Shown here one piece after another: positions 26,699-35,215 of a DNA stretch of 64,000 nucleotides; positions within the stretch are counted from its first letter, which is position 1; every line of letters starts with the position of its first letter. The notes under the pieces are model-generated. The model saw only the letters and a program-made list of their open reading frames with translations. It was not told the DNA's origin and searched no databases. The position numbers and the translations under genes are program-made. Where the stretch lies: contig CAJJAV010000009.1 in assembly GCA_905182125.1 (NCBI GenBank), forward strand, positions 1 through 64,000, given 5' to 3'. The stretch is from an uncultured Candidatus Poseidoniales archaeon (lineage in GTDB: Archaea; Thermoplasmatota; Poseidoniia; Poseidoniales; Poseidoniaceae).

Positions 26699-27763
26699 AT
26701 GAGCGGCAAAACAGCCATGGTCACCGGCATCACAGGCCAAGACGGTTCATACCTTGCAGAACTCTTGCTTTCAAAGGGCTACGAGGTCTATGGATTGGTA
26801 CGAAGAGTCTCCCAACCAACATCTGGACGAAGCCTCATCAATCACCTGTTGACCAATGAGAAATTCCATCTCGTGAACGGCGATCTTGCTGACCAAAATT
26901 CCATCGATAACGCCATTGTGCGCTCACAACCTGATGAATTTTACAACCTCGGTGCCATGTCCTTTGTTCCTGAATCATGGCGCTCCCCAATGATGACCGC
27001 TGACATCACCGGCCTTGGCGCTCTGCGCTGCCTTGAAGCCATCCGCAAGCACGCTCCAAAATGCAGATTCTACCAAGCGGGTTCCTCGGAACAATACGGT
27101 AAGGTGCGCGATGTGCCTCAAACAGAAGCTACACCCTTCCATCCTCGTTCACCGTATGGATGCGCTAAGGTTTTCGCCTTCGAGATCACTCGAAATTATC
27201 GAGAGTCCTACGATATGTTTGCCTGCACAGGTATCCTCTTCAATCACGAAAGCCCTCGCCGTGGTCTCGAATTCGTGACCCGCAAGGTCACGATGACAGC
27301 GGCTCGCATCGCCAAAGGGTTCGATGAATGCTTGTGGATCGGCAACGTCGATGCCAAGCGAGATTGGGGCTTTGCCGGCGATTACGTCGAGATGCAATGG
27401 CGCATGCTTCAGCAAGACAAGCCTGGCGACTATGTCGTTGCAACAGGTCGAACCCACAGCGTTCGTGACATGATCACACTGGCGTTCAGTCACGTTGGCA
27501 TGAACCTCGTTTGGTCAGGTGACGGCGTTGACACCATCGCTACCGATCAAAACGATGTGATCCGTGTTCGAACCAATCCCAAGTTCTTCCGCCCTGCAGA
27601 AGTTGACTTGTTGATTGGCGACCCTGCTCTGGCTGAGAAGGAACTCGGTTGGGTTCCAGGCACAACCTTCGAAGAACTTGTTCAGATGATGGTCGATTCT
27701 GATGTCGCTATCGTCGAAGAAGCCGTCTCCGGTGGTTACGCTCCACCGATTCCACCTGAGTGA
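26699..27763 (+). CDS. gmd: GDP-mannose 4,6-dehydratase
   Basis: Extended short-chain dehydrogenase converting GDP-mannose to GDP-4-keto-6-deoxymannose, the entry to fucose, rhamnose and perosamine-type sugars. The NADP loop is VTGITGQDGSYLAELLLSKG; also visible are GDLADQNSIDNAI, FYNLGAMSFVPESWRSPMMT, the active-site SEQYGKV and SPYGCAK (Y-x3-K), LFNHESPRRGLEFVTRKVT and KRDWGFAGDYVEMQWRMLQ. It has 354 residues as expected. The ATG at 26699 is chosen because family similarity begins there. Confidence 0.95.
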   Translation: MSGKTAMVTGITGQDGSYLAELLLSKGYEVYGLVRRVSQPTSGRSLINHLLTNEKFHLVNGDLADQNSIDNAIVRSQPDEFYNLGAMSFVPESWRSPMMTADITGLGALRCLEAIRKHAPKCRFYQAGSSEQYGKVRDVPQTEATPFHPRSPYGCAKVFAFEITRNYRESYDMFACTGILFNHESPRRGLEFVTRKVTMTAARIAKGFDECLWIGNVDAKRDWGFAGDYVEMQWRMLQQDKPGDYVVATGRTHSVRDMITLAFSHVGMNLVWSGDGVDTIATDQNDVIRVRTNPKFFRPAEVDLLIGDPALAEKELGWVPGTTFEELVQMMVDSDVAIVEEAVSGGYAPPIPPE

Positions 27764-27779
27764 TGAAGGAGGCCATTTG

Positions 27780-28388
27780 ATGGCGCTCCCGATCCTCTAT
27801 TCGTTTCGCAGATGCCCGTACGCCATGCGCGCTCGGATGTCCATTGTTCACACCAATTTCCAAGTGGAGCTTCGTGAAGTGATCCTGAGGGACAGACCTG
27901 AACACATGATGGAAGTCTCACCCAAAGGCACGGTCCCTGTTCTGTTGTTGGATCGCGGAGACGTCATCGAAGAAAGCCTTGAGATCATGCAACACGTTCT
28001 CAATTGGACATTGTCAGAAGATGAACAGCATTGGATTTCACGCAACGATGATGAATTCAAATTCCATCTTGACCGTTACAAATACCCCAATCGCTACGAA
28101 GGCGTGGATGAGGTTGAACAGCGGACGCTTGCTTCGGCTTACCTCTTGGATTTGGATGAGCGTTTAGGGAGCAGCGAAGCGTTCGGTGAATCATTGAGCG
28201 ATGCTTTGTTCCCATTCGTTCGCCAATTCGCGAATCACGATCGGGATTGGTTTGACTCTCAGCATTGGAGCAACGTGCTTGAGTGGTTGAAAGAAAACCT
28301 CGAAAGTGAGGCGTTCAAGTTGTGCATGAAGAAGCACAAGCAGTGGGTTGACGGGGATGACTTGGTTCAGTTTCCGACAAACGAATGA
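27780..28388 (+). CDS. Glutathione S-transferase-like protein
   Basis: A 202-residue thioredoxin-fold protein: LPILYSFRRCPYAMRARM with a CPYA active site, then PKGTVPVLLLD (cis-proline) and the substrate-edge EESLEIMQHVL. A helical C-terminal domain follows, giving the omega/glutaredoxin-like GST layout. A strong AAGGAGG ribosome site lies just before the ATG at 27780, 16 bases after the gmd stop. Most archaea lack glutathione, so the thiol partner is unclear, and bacterial origin is likely by family distribution. Confidence 0.85.
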   Translation: MALPILYSFRRCPYAMRARMSIVHTNFQVELREVILRDRPEHMMEVSPKGTVPVLLLDRGDVIEESLEIMQHVLNWTLSEDEQHWISRNDDEFKFHLDRYKYPNRYEGVDEVEQRTLASAYLLDLDERLGSSEAFGESLSDALFPFVRQFANHDRDWFDSQHWSNVLEWLKENLESEAFKLCMKKHKQWVDGDDLVQFPTNE

Positions 28389-28511
28389 CACACTGCAGGC
28401 CATTGTAGTCGGTAGCGACGAATAGCACCCACTAAGAGCCCTTGTAAACACTAATTTTGAGCACATGGGTTTGAGCATAGACCCTTGAGATCGATCATCT
28501 ATGGTAATACA

Positions 28512-29039
28512 CTACTCAAAATTATCTTGCTTAGTATGTGCAAGGAGTGCTGAAAAATCCCTCCACTTGACTGGAAGATCTGTGTCTTCTAGAATAACTT
28601 CAGTGATTCCATTATCTTCAACTTCATATTCATCCCAGTCTACTCCGTCCCATTCCATGGATTCCACAACATTGTCCATCCAATCGGTCAATCCTTCTAG
28701 AGTGAGTAATACCGCATCTCTCACTTCATCCCAACCGAAGCCGGATTCATCATCGCGCATTGAAAACTTGAGTCCTTCTTTTGTGATTGACCAAGGGATT
28801 CTTGCTGGCATAGTATAAGTGTGTAAGGGAGGACGTGAATATTTAGCCGTAAACGGTTGAAGTGTTATCACTTCATATCCATAATTATCTTGTTTTTTAT
28901 GGCATTCTTCATTATGACATTCACCCCAAGACCCTACAGTGTCGCCATCAAATGCAATCACACCAACAGTACAACGAGGACATTTTTTAACAAATCCTTC
29001 ATCCTCAGACATATTATCCATCTCATCAGAATCCGCCAT
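28512..29039 (-). CDS. AT-rich zinc-ribbon orphan
   Basis: A 175-residue acidic protein without recognised family. Near the N-terminus is a zinc-ribbon-like set (KKCPRCTVGV and ECHNEECHKK). The rest has an aromatic, acidic segment (WDGVDWDEYEVEDNGITEVI). The gene and its upstream region are visibly richer in A and T than neighbours, with many A/T-ending codons, which suggests recent acquisition. ATG at 29039 is preferred; a longer frame reaches 29102. A TATA-like TATAAGGCG precedes it on the minus strand. Confidence 0.7.
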   Translation of the reverse strand: MADSDEMDNMSEDEGFVKKCPRCTVGVIAFDGDTVGSWGECHNEECHKKQDNYGYEVITLQPFTAKYSRPPLHTYTMPARIPWSITKEGLKFSMRDDESGFGWDEVRDAVLLTLEGLTDWMDNVVESMEWDGVDWDEYEVEDNGITEVILEDTDLPVKWRDFSALLAHTKQDNFE

Positions 29040-29099
29040 AATCGCCTTATACATCATATCTATTTGAAATGAACTAATCATAATGAAGAAACATGCGTT

Positions 29100-29118
29100 C
29101 ACAAGGGGAGCCCTTGTG
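29100..29118 (-). terminator. Perfect hairpin downstream of taw1
   Basis: CACAAGGG and CCCTTGTG form a perfect 8-bp stem around a GAG loop, 31 bases past the taw1 stop on the minus strand. No long T-run follows, so it is a candidate terminator or RNA 3' stabiliser, or possibly a protein-binding dyad for the next gene. Confidence 0.4.
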
Positions 29119-29148
29119 CATGTGGGCGACTACAACGGTACCCACTGC

Positions 29149-30150
29149 TCAACTCATCATCGGAAGATGCTTGACCGAAGGAGCCATTCCCAGATCTTCT
29201 GGGAAGAACATGGTTGCCTTAGGAACCGGAATCGGTACGATTTCTCGTCCGACGAGCGCCACTCGGCTTGGGCGTGAGTCCGAAAGAACCTCTCGGTTGG
29301 TGAGCGGGGCAATTTTGTTGGAGAAATCAAGAATGTCCTCATGGCTTGGCATGTTTTCCATCGTGAGGTTTTCACGACTGTGCCCGACGAACACATACCC
29401 TTTGTTTTCGATGAAATCAGGATCGGCTCTGTTGTCGAGTGCTGCGAATTGTTCGATGTGCTTGTCGGACATGTTGATGCCTTTCATCAAGGTGTGACGG
29501 CAGACAATACGCGTGTCAAGTGAAGGCAAGAGGTCGATGGTTTCCTCGAATTTATCCCACGCGTTGGTGTTCCATTTTGGCTTGCACACCGCATCGAAGA
29601 CCTCCTTGTTCGGCGCATCGACAGAGACATAGAGCTGGGTTGGCAAGGTGTCCAACTTTTCCAGCACCTTTGGCAGGGTGCCGTTGGTGACGAGCATTGT
29701 TGTCATGCCGTGCTTGTGGCACAGGTCCATGTATTCGGAAAGCCGAGTGTAGAGCGTTGGCTCGCCATTGAGCGAAATCGCAACGTGCTTGGGGTTTTGC
29801 GCGTCCAACCACTTTTCGCGAGGCACCTTTGGGTTGCCTTTGAAACCGGAGAGCAAACGGCGTTGAGCGCGTACAGATTCATACAACAAATCGAGCGGAT
29901 CTTGGTCGGTTAATTCCAGTGTATCCATGTGAGGTTCTCGCCAACAGTAGGTGCAAGCGAGATTGCACTGATCAACCACTGGTGACATTTGCATGCAGTT
30001 GTGGCTCTCAATCCCGTAGAATTTGCCTTTGTAGCACTGGCGGTCTCGAAGCAGTGATTCTTTGGTCCAATGGCAAGTTTTGACCCCACCATGCTCACCA
30101 ACAATGTGGTAGCGTTGCTTCTGCAACTTGGCTTTGAGTGCAAGATCCAT
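29149..30150 (-). CDS. taw1: tRNA-Phe 4-demethylwyosine synthase (Taw1)
   Basis: Radical SAM enzyme making the tricyclic base 4-demethylwyosine from m1G37 and pyruvate in tRNA-Phe. The SAM cluster motif is CNLACTYCWREP (C-x3-C-x2-C), followed by HVAISLNGEPTLYTRLSEYM, TMLVTNGTLP and QLYVSVDAPNKEVF. An upstream block, GGVKTCHWTKESLLRDRQCY, carries extra conserved cysteines of the family. Length is 333 residues from the ATG at 30150; an ATG at 30234 is an alternative. The next wyosine enzyme (taw2) lies 24 kb away. Confidence 0.93.
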   Translation of the reverse strand: MDLALKAKLQKQRYHIVGEHGGVKTCHWTKESLLRDRQCYKGKFYGIESHNCMQMSPVVDQCNLACTYCWREPHMDTLELTDQDPLDLLYESVRAQRRLLSGFKGNPKVPREKWLDAQNPKHVAISLNGEPTLYTRLSEYMDLCHKHGMTTMLVTNGTLPKVLEKLDTLPTQLYVSVDAPNKEVFDAVCKPKWNTNAWDKFEETIDLLPSLDTRIVCRHTLMKGINMSDKHIEQFAALDNRADPDFIENKGYVFVGHSRENLTMENMPSHEDILDFSNKIAPLTNREVLSDSRPSRVALVGREIVPIPVPKATMFFPEDLGMAPSVKHLPMMS

Positions 30151-30292
30151 TCCCACGTAGGTCACCGTCCAGAGCGTTGTTCCACGGTATCGCACCTGCG
30201 AGGTCGGGTGAGGCTCGGATAAGCAACGGTCCATCCCTTCGCCTATCAATGCCTCGCTGGACCTCAAGCCATCATGGCTGGCTTGGTTGTGC

Positions 30293-32416
30293 TCAGCGGT
30301 TGAGGATTGGCCAGAAGGCATTGGCTGCCTTTTCACATGCGTTTGCCACATCGTCAAGTCGCTGAAGCACGCGGTACATGTGCATGGCTGCGAGGGGTGC
30401 ATCATCGCCGTGTGTGAACACGTAAGCAGCGGCCATGGCTTCGACACCATCGGCCTCATGCTCCCTGATGTTTACTTCACGAATGAGTTCAGCCAACGCC
30501 AGCTCTGCAGCTTTGGTTTGTCCACTGATGGTGAAGTCACGAAGGGCTTCAACAGCATCTTCGTACTTTGCAACCGTGTCAGCAACGGCCTGAGCCATCT
30601 TCTTCAGGTTGGCCTTGGCTTCATCGTCATCGAACAGTGGGCGGAAGGCCAATTGCTCAGCGACGTTCTGTGCATAATCTGCAATGCGATCTTGGCGAGT
30701 CACCATGTAGAGGAAATCATCCATACTGACCTGGACGCCCATGCGCATGTCGTTCAAGGCCAATCGGCGGACTTCGCTCTTGATGTTGTCAGCTTCAAGT
30801 TCAGCATCAATCGTCGCTTGGATTGCCTCACTTGCGTCCTCATCATCGCAGGCTGTGTTGACGGCCTCAAGCATGTGTTCGACCGTTTTTTCGACCGCTT
30901 GGGCGTGAGCATGGAACAACTCGAACGGTGTGATTGAATGGCCTTTGCCACCCACATCAGAGAGTGCTTCTTCGACGTGCACTTCACCACTGCTCTTCCA
31001 GATGGCGTAACCCACAGCCATGAACGAGAGTGGAAGAATGACCATCATGTTGATCGATTCGCCACCCGAAGCGACAAAGAGAACGATGGCTCCGAACGCA
31101 GCAGCGGGAACACTGGCGACCCATGAAGCGGCAATTTTACCGAACACTCTGAAGTCAACCGCCTTGGCACCTCCAGCAAGCCCAACCCCAACAACAGCAC
31201 CAACAAGGGTGTGCGTGGTTGAAACAGGAACGGCAAGGAACGGCATGGAGAACACAAGAATTGTGGTCGCTGCTCCAAATTCAGCAGCAAACCCGCGAGT
31301 GGGGGTGATGTCCGTGATCTTCTTTCCGATGGTTTCCATAACGCGCCATCCCCAGGTCATGACACCGATCGCGATACCAGCTGACCCAAGCAAGATCAAC
31401 CATAATGGGATGTCTGCTTTCGCTGCAAGTTCACCAGTGTCGCTGCTCAACACTTGCCAAACAGCTGCCATTGGTCCAATGGCGTTTGAACGGTCGTTAG
31501 CACCGTGAGCAAAGGCCACATAAGCGGCTGTGATGATTTGAAGCCAAACGAAAATACGCTCAACGCCACGGAACCCTCGCTTCTCTTCCGTGATGTCGAT
31601 CCTGCGGAGGGCGATGTAGAGGATTGCGCTTCCAAGAGCTCCAATGCATGCGGCGAGCATTAGCGAATTGATTGGAATCCAAGCGTTGTCAGCCCACGGG
31701 TCGAACACACCGTCTTCTTTGGCGGGTAACCAGTCGTACTTGTTCTCAATCCAGCCGTTGGAAGCGGCTTTCGAAATAAAACCCTTGAGCGCCTTGAATT
31801 GGAGGGCGAGCCCGAGCACGAAGAAGGTCGGGAAGGCGAGGATTGGAGCAAGCCAGCGTGATCGATCGATTGGGTTCTCGTTTTCAAGAATCAATTTCTT
31901 GATGATCATGAAGGAGAAGAAACCGAGCAAACCGCCCATGAGTGGGCTTGCCACCCAAGACATGACGACTTTCTGAACGACGTCCCAATCGATCAGTGAG
32001 GTGTTGTGCTTGACTTCAAGAATCAATCCGACACCGAGAATTCCACCGATGATCGAGTGAGTTGTCGAGACCGGCAAGCCCCACCGGGTGGCAATGGTTA
32101 ACCAAGTGGCGGCAGCCATCATGGCAGCAATGAACCCAAAAGCGATGTCTTGGGAAAGAACAGCATCCACCGTTCCATCGCTAAAGTCGACGTTGAGGAT
32201 CCCCTTTCGAACGGTATCTGTTACCGCATCACCTGCGAAGAAAGCCCCACAAAACTCGAACACAGCAGCAATGATCACCGCTTGCTTGAGCGTTAAGGCA
32301 CGGGAACCGACGGAGGTTCCCATGGCGTTTGCAACATCGTTGGCACCGATGTTCCATGCCATGTAGGCGCAGACCACCAAGGCCAAGCCAATCAGAACCA
32401 ATGTTTCGCCATCCAT
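30293..32416 (-). CDS. pit: PiT phosphate transporter fused to a PhoU-like domain
   Basis: Low-affinity inorganic phosphate transporter of 707 residues. Both PiT half-signatures are present: NIGANDVANAMGTSVGSRAL at the N-terminus and AHGANDRSNAIGPMAAVW in the middle, plus GLPVSTTHSIIGGILGVG and AVPVSTTHTLVGAVVGVG. About 11 membrane helices end near residue 480. The last 230 residues form a helical PhoU/DUF47-like domain (FELFHAHAQAVEKTVEHMLE; DDFLYMVTRQDRIADYAQNV), fused to the transporter rather than encoded by a separate gene. Divergent from phoU across an AT-rich 81-base spacer. Confidence 0.94.
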   Translation of the reverse strand: MDGETLVLIGLALVVCAYMAWNIGANDVANAMGTSVGSRALTLKQAVIIAAVFEFCGAFFAGDAVTDTVRKGILNVDFSDGTVDAVLSQDIAFGFIAAMMAAATWLTIATRWGLPVSTTHSIIGGILGVGLILEVKHNTSLIDWDVVQKVVMSWVASPLMGGLLGFFSFMIIKKLILENENPIDRSRWLAPILAFPTFFVLGLALQFKALKGFISKAASNGWIENKYDWLPAKEDGVFDPWADNAWIPINSLMLAACIGALGSAILYIALRRIDITEEKRGFRGVERIFVWLQIITAAYVAFAHGANDRSNAIGPMAAVWQVLSSDTGELAAKADIPLWLILLGSAGIAIGVMTWGWRVMETIGKKITDITPTRGFAAEFGAATTILVFSMPFLAVPVSTTHTLVGAVVGVGLAGGAKAVDFRVFGKIAASWVASVPAAAFGAIVLFVASGGESINMMVILPLSFMAVGYAIWKSSGEVHVEEALSDVGGKGHSITPFELFHAHAQAVEKTVEHMLEAVNTACDDEDASEAIQATIDAELEADNIKSEVRRLALNDMRMGVQVSMDDFLYMVTRQDRIADYAQNVAEQLAFRPLFDDDEAKANLKKMAQAVADTVAKYEDAVEALRDFTISGQTKAAELALAELIREVNIREHEADGVEAMAAAYVFTHGDDAPLAAMHMYRVLQRLDDVANACEKAANAFWPILNR

Positions 32417-32497
32417 GTACCAACCTAGTCACACTCAGTATATATCGTAAATCATGTATATTCTATATAGGCCTATGGAGTAGGGGGGTTTGATCAC
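32417..32497. promoter_or_regulatory. Divergent pit/phoU promoter region
   Basis: Very AT-rich spacer between two divergent phosphate genes. It contains AGTATATATCG (about 32437) and TATATTCTATATAGG (about 32457), two TATA-like elements suited to opposite directions. The second contains a short TATA-rich dyad. The AbrB domain of the PhoU-like regulator would be the obvious binder; that is inference. Confidence 0.5.
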
Positions 32498-33541
32498 ATG
32501 GCACTCGGACCTGGGCAAAACGAAATTCGTAAATTACAAGCGACCGGCGGAAGTACGTTCACAGTGAGCCTTCCCAAGCCGTGGGTGTTGGCCCAGGGGC
32601 TCAGCGCTCGCGATTCAATGCGGATGGATTGGCGGCCAAGTGGAGCTTTGCGAGTCACGCCTCTGGATTTGGGAGAATCCGCGATCCAACAATCGTTCTT
32701 TGCGACCAAAAACCTTCCCGAGAACAGCCTTCACGACCATCTGATGGGTGCGTATATTTCAGGTTCCGACGAGATTCATATTGAATTTCAACCAGAGGAA
32801 GAAAAATCTATCAAGGCCCAAGTACGTCACTTCCTACGCAGCACCCGTGGTTTTGAAATCATGGACGAAGAGGGTGAAACTATTATGCTAAAATGCCTGA
32901 TGAATGCTGGTGACATGCCTTTGCATGCCAGCCTCAACCGCATGTACCTCCAAGTGACATCCCTCAGCAGGGATATTCTCGGCGTCTTTGAAGGTGCAGG
33001 CCATCAGTACATCGCAGATGCAGAGGAGCGAGAAAACGAAGTGGACGCTTTGTTGTACCTCGTGGAACGTCAAACCAGGATTCTTTTGAATTCTCATCTG
33101 GTGGCCACGAAATTGAATCTAACGCGCACCGAAGCGGTGGAGTATGCTAATCTTGCTCGCTCTTTGGAGCGGATGATGGATCATGCTTACAGCATCGCCA
33201 CAATGATTCTTGAGAACCCAAAGATCACTAAAAACATGATCGACAGAGGTCCAATTAAACAAATTTCGAATTGGCAGGCAGGTTTGAAAGAACTGATGAT
33301 CAACATCAGAACGCGCGATTCAACCCGCATCGAAAAAGCCCGCTATGAACTGAAAAAGGCGCAGCTTCTGTTGATGGAGCATGAACAAGACCTGTTGGAA
33401 CATCACCGTACAAACGAGTGGATGGCCTTTGATTTACGCCTCTCGGAATCGGTTCGGCGCTTGTGCGCTTACGCCCGAGATTTTGGAGAAATTTTGCTCA
33501 ATATGAAGGTGTTCAGCGAACTGCATCGCACCCGCCCTTAG
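32498..33541 (+). CDS. phoU: AbrB-PhoU phosphate regulator
   Basis: A 347-residue regulator. The N-terminus is an AbrB/SpoVT-type DNA-binding domain (IRKLQATGGSTFTVSLPKPW, then LSARDSMRMDWRPSGALRV). Two PhoU-type three-helix repeats follow (LNRMYLQVTSLSRDILGVFE; EYANLARSLERMMDHAYSIA; RLSESVRRLCAYARDFGEIL). In archaea such proteins sit beside phosphate transporters. Facing pit, it is likely to regulate that gene and itself in response to phosphate. Confidence 0.9.
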   Translation: MALGPGQNEIRKLQATGGSTFTVSLPKPWVLAQGLSARDSMRMDWRPSGALRVTPLDLGESAIQQSFFATKNLPENSLHDHLMGAYISGSDEIHIEFQPEEEKSIKAQVRHFLRSTRGFEIMDEEGETIMLKCLMNAGDMPLHASLNRMYLQVTSLSRDILGVFEGAGHQYIADAEERENEVDALLYLVERQTRILLNSHLVATKLNLTRTEAVEYANLARSLERMMDHAYSIATMILENPKITKNMIDRGPIKQISNWQAGLKELMINIRTRDSTRIEKARYELKKAQLLLMEHEQDLLEHHRTNEWMAFDLRLSESVRRLCAYARDFGEILLNMKVFSELHRTRP

Positions 33542-33629
33542 GTATTAAAAATAACACTTGGTTTATTTATAGAACCTATGTGTTGGCCAATTCACCATTG
33601 GTTGATATAGGTCCGGTTACAAATATACA

Positions 33630-33649
33630 CTGAAGACAAAAGACTTCAG
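33630..33649 (+). promoter_or_regulatory. Hairpin in the leader of the microprotein pair
   Basis: CTGAAG and CTTCAG flank an 8-base spacer, ending 11 bases before the ATG at 33661. The dyad could extend by one A/T pair. It could be an operator or an RNA hairpin near the start; there is no terminator-like T-run. Confidence 0.35.
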
Positions 33650-33660
33650 GCGGAATGAGA

Positions 33661-33825
33661 ATGGATATTGAACTGGAAACATACGTAGACGGAATTATGG
33701 AACAACAACGACATCGCAGTGGGATCTTTGGTGACCTCTTCATAGGGCTCATCAACGCCATCGCCGATTATCGAGCCACGCCCAACACCCGTGGTGTTTA
33801 CCACGCACCAGGGGGGCGCTTCTGA
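33661..33825 (+). CDS. Microprotein 1 of a tandem paralogous pair, 54 residues
   Basis: Short frame starting MDIELETYVDGIMEQQRHRS and ending APGGRF. Support comes from its neighbour: the next frame encodes a related peptide with the shared pattern YVD-x2-M-x2-Q-x2-R-x-GIF, which two random frames would not show. Its TGA overlaps the next ATG (A of TGA is the A of ATG), so translation is probably coupled. The protein is likely an amphipathic helix followed by a hydrophobic stretch (GIFGDLFIGLINAIADY). No family recognised. TATA-like elements lie upstream in 33542-33630. Confidence 0.65.
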   Translation: MDIELETYVDGIMEQQRHRSGIFGDLFIGLINAIADYRATPNTRGVYHAPGGRF

Positions 33826-33941
33826 TGGATGCATACCTCGCCTCGTATGTTGATTCCGTGATGGATGCTCAAGAATCGCGAGACGGAATCTTTACGGTTT
33901 CGATCTTTAATCGAATTCGAAATCGACTCAACAAGAGCTGA
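33825..33941 (+). CDS. Microprotein 2 of a tandem paralogous pair, 38 residues
   Basis: Frame reading MDAYLASYVDSVMDAQESRD followed by GIFTVSIFNRIRNRLNKS. It aligns with the preceding 54-residue protein without gaps over YVDSVMDAQESRDGIF, 9 of 16 identical plus conservative changes. It shares one base with the previous stop. The C-terminus is basic and amphipathic, unlike its partner, whose extra 16 residues are polar. Function unknown. It precedes the AlkB-like gene by 37 bases and could be co-transcribed with it. Confidence 0.6.
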   Translation: MDAYLASYVDSVMDAQESRDGIFTVSIFNRIRNRLNKS

Positions 33942-33978
33942 AACCAAAGACCAATAACACAAGGGCTAATCACCAGCC

Positions 33979-34932
33979 ATGAACCGATGGCAACCTCACC
34001 TCTTTGGTTTGCTTGCCCCATGCCTCACATTTGCATGCCTTTTGGTTGGTTCGTGGTGGATGGGGCTCACCATACCCGTTGTTCTGATCCTCTACCCACT
34101 CTTGGACAGAATTGCAGGAACCAGCACTGAAACCGATCCGCTTCAAGAAGGTCGTGGCCATAATTTCATTGTTCATCTACACGGCTTTTTTGTCCCAATC
34201 CTTCTTTTGACGATGTTCTGGCGAATTTCTGTCGATGGACTGACCAATTATGTTTGGTTGGGTGTCGTATCCACTGGTCTGATCACCGGTGCATCAGGTA
34301 TTGTTGCTGCTCATGAACTCGGCCATCGGCGATTGCGTTCACCAAGTTGGTGGCTGGCCCGTCTGGACCTGCTCTGTGTGTTGTACCTTCATTTTACCGT
34401 CGAACACAACCACACCCACCACAAGCATTGGGCTCGGCCGGTTGACCCTACGTCTTCACCTTGGGGCAGGAGCATCTATGTTCATTTTGTTCGTACGGTT
34501 CCCCTCCAAGTCATCGGTGCCTGGCGGACTCGGCGTACCGACACCGCCCGGTCATTGCTGGTCGAATTCATCCTGTTGGTTGTGCTCTATGCTCTGAGTC
34601 CAGCGTTCCTTTTCGCCTTCGTCGTCCAAGCAGGGATTGCGGTGTTCCTTGTCGAGTTTGTGAATTATCTTCAGCATCACGGCCTTAGCCGAGGCCCAGA
34701 CGAACGTCCGAACGCAGGGCACGCTTGGGAAAGCCGTCATCGTTGGTCCCGGTGGACGCTGCTCGAATTGCCACTTCACCCATCCCATCACCTCAAATCC
34801 AGTACACCTTATCACAAACTCGAGGTCTACGACACAGCCCCCCAACTCCCGTTCGGATACTACGTCATGTTCTGGGCGGCCCTATTCCCACCGGTGTTTC
34901 ATCGTTTAATGCGCCTAAGTGCTCAAAAATAA
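33979..34932 (+). CDS. AlkB-like diiron membrane hydroxylase/desaturase
   Basis: A 317-residue membrane protein with about six helices and the histidine motifs of the AlkB alkane monooxygenase branch of the desaturase superfamily: HELGHRR (112-118), EHNHTHH (142-148), the AlkB-type NYLQHHGL (229-236) and HPSHH followed by a conserved Tyr (267-278). Such enzymes use O2 and two irons to hydroxylate or desaturate alkyl chains; classical AlkB is about 400 residues, so this is a short form. The substrate is unknown and could be a lipid rather than an alkane. Confidence 0.82.
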   Translation: MNRWQPHLFGLLAPCLTFACLLVGSWWMGLTIPVVLILYPLLDRIAGTSTETDPLQEGRGHNFIVHLHGFFVPILLLTMFWRISVDGLTNYVWLGVVSTGLITGASGIVAAHELGHRRLRSPSWWLARLDLLCVLYLHFTVEHNHTHHKHWARPVDPTSSPWGRSIYVHFVRTVPLQVIGAWRTRRTDTARSLLVEFILLVVLYALSPAFLFAFVVQAGIAVFLVEFVNYLQHHGLSRGPDERPNAGHAWESRHRWSRWTLLELPLHPSHHLKSSTPYHKLEVYDTAPQLPFGYYVMFWAALFPPVFHRLMRLSAQK

Positions 34933-35023
34933 GGTATTGGGCCCCGTGAAGGCACTGGAATTTAGACTAAAACGGAGGGTTTTCAATCAAACTCCTCAAG
35001 TACTTGATGCTTGACGCAGGACC

Positions 35024-35215
35024 ATGCCTCAAGGTACAGTTAAGTGGTTTAACCAAACAAAAGGATTCGGATTTATTGAAATTGAAGGTGGCTCAGACCT
35101 CTTCGTGCACATCTCAGAAGTCGAAGGTGAGATCACCGACGGCGACACAGTCCAATTCGAAGTTGGAGAAAGCGACAAAGGACCAAACGCCACAGGCGTT
35201 AGCAAAGTCCAGTGA
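35024..35215 (+). CDS. cspA: Cold-shock domain protein
   Basis: A 63-residue single cold-shock domain, beginning [23 protein letters not shown]1 is KGFGFIE and RNP2 is LFVHIS; the fold ends with [17 protein letters not shown]. It binds single-stranded RNA or DNA as a chaperone, normally at low temperature. The length matches bacterial CspA, and such genes in marine archaea are considered bacterial in origin. Confidence 0.95.
   Translation: MPQGTVKWFNQTKGFGFIEIEGGSDLFVHISEVEGEITDGDTVQFEVGESDKGPNATGVSKVQ

Noticed and set aside
28453-28523. 9-bp inverted repeat AATTTTGAG/CTCAAAATT
   Set aside because: Arms are 53 bases apart in AT-rich DNA and one lies in the 3' end of the orphan gene; likely chance, no att-site context.
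30151-30459. Extended N-terminus of taw1
   Set aside because: The upper part runs into the 3' end of the pit gene, and family similarity starts at the ATG at 30150.
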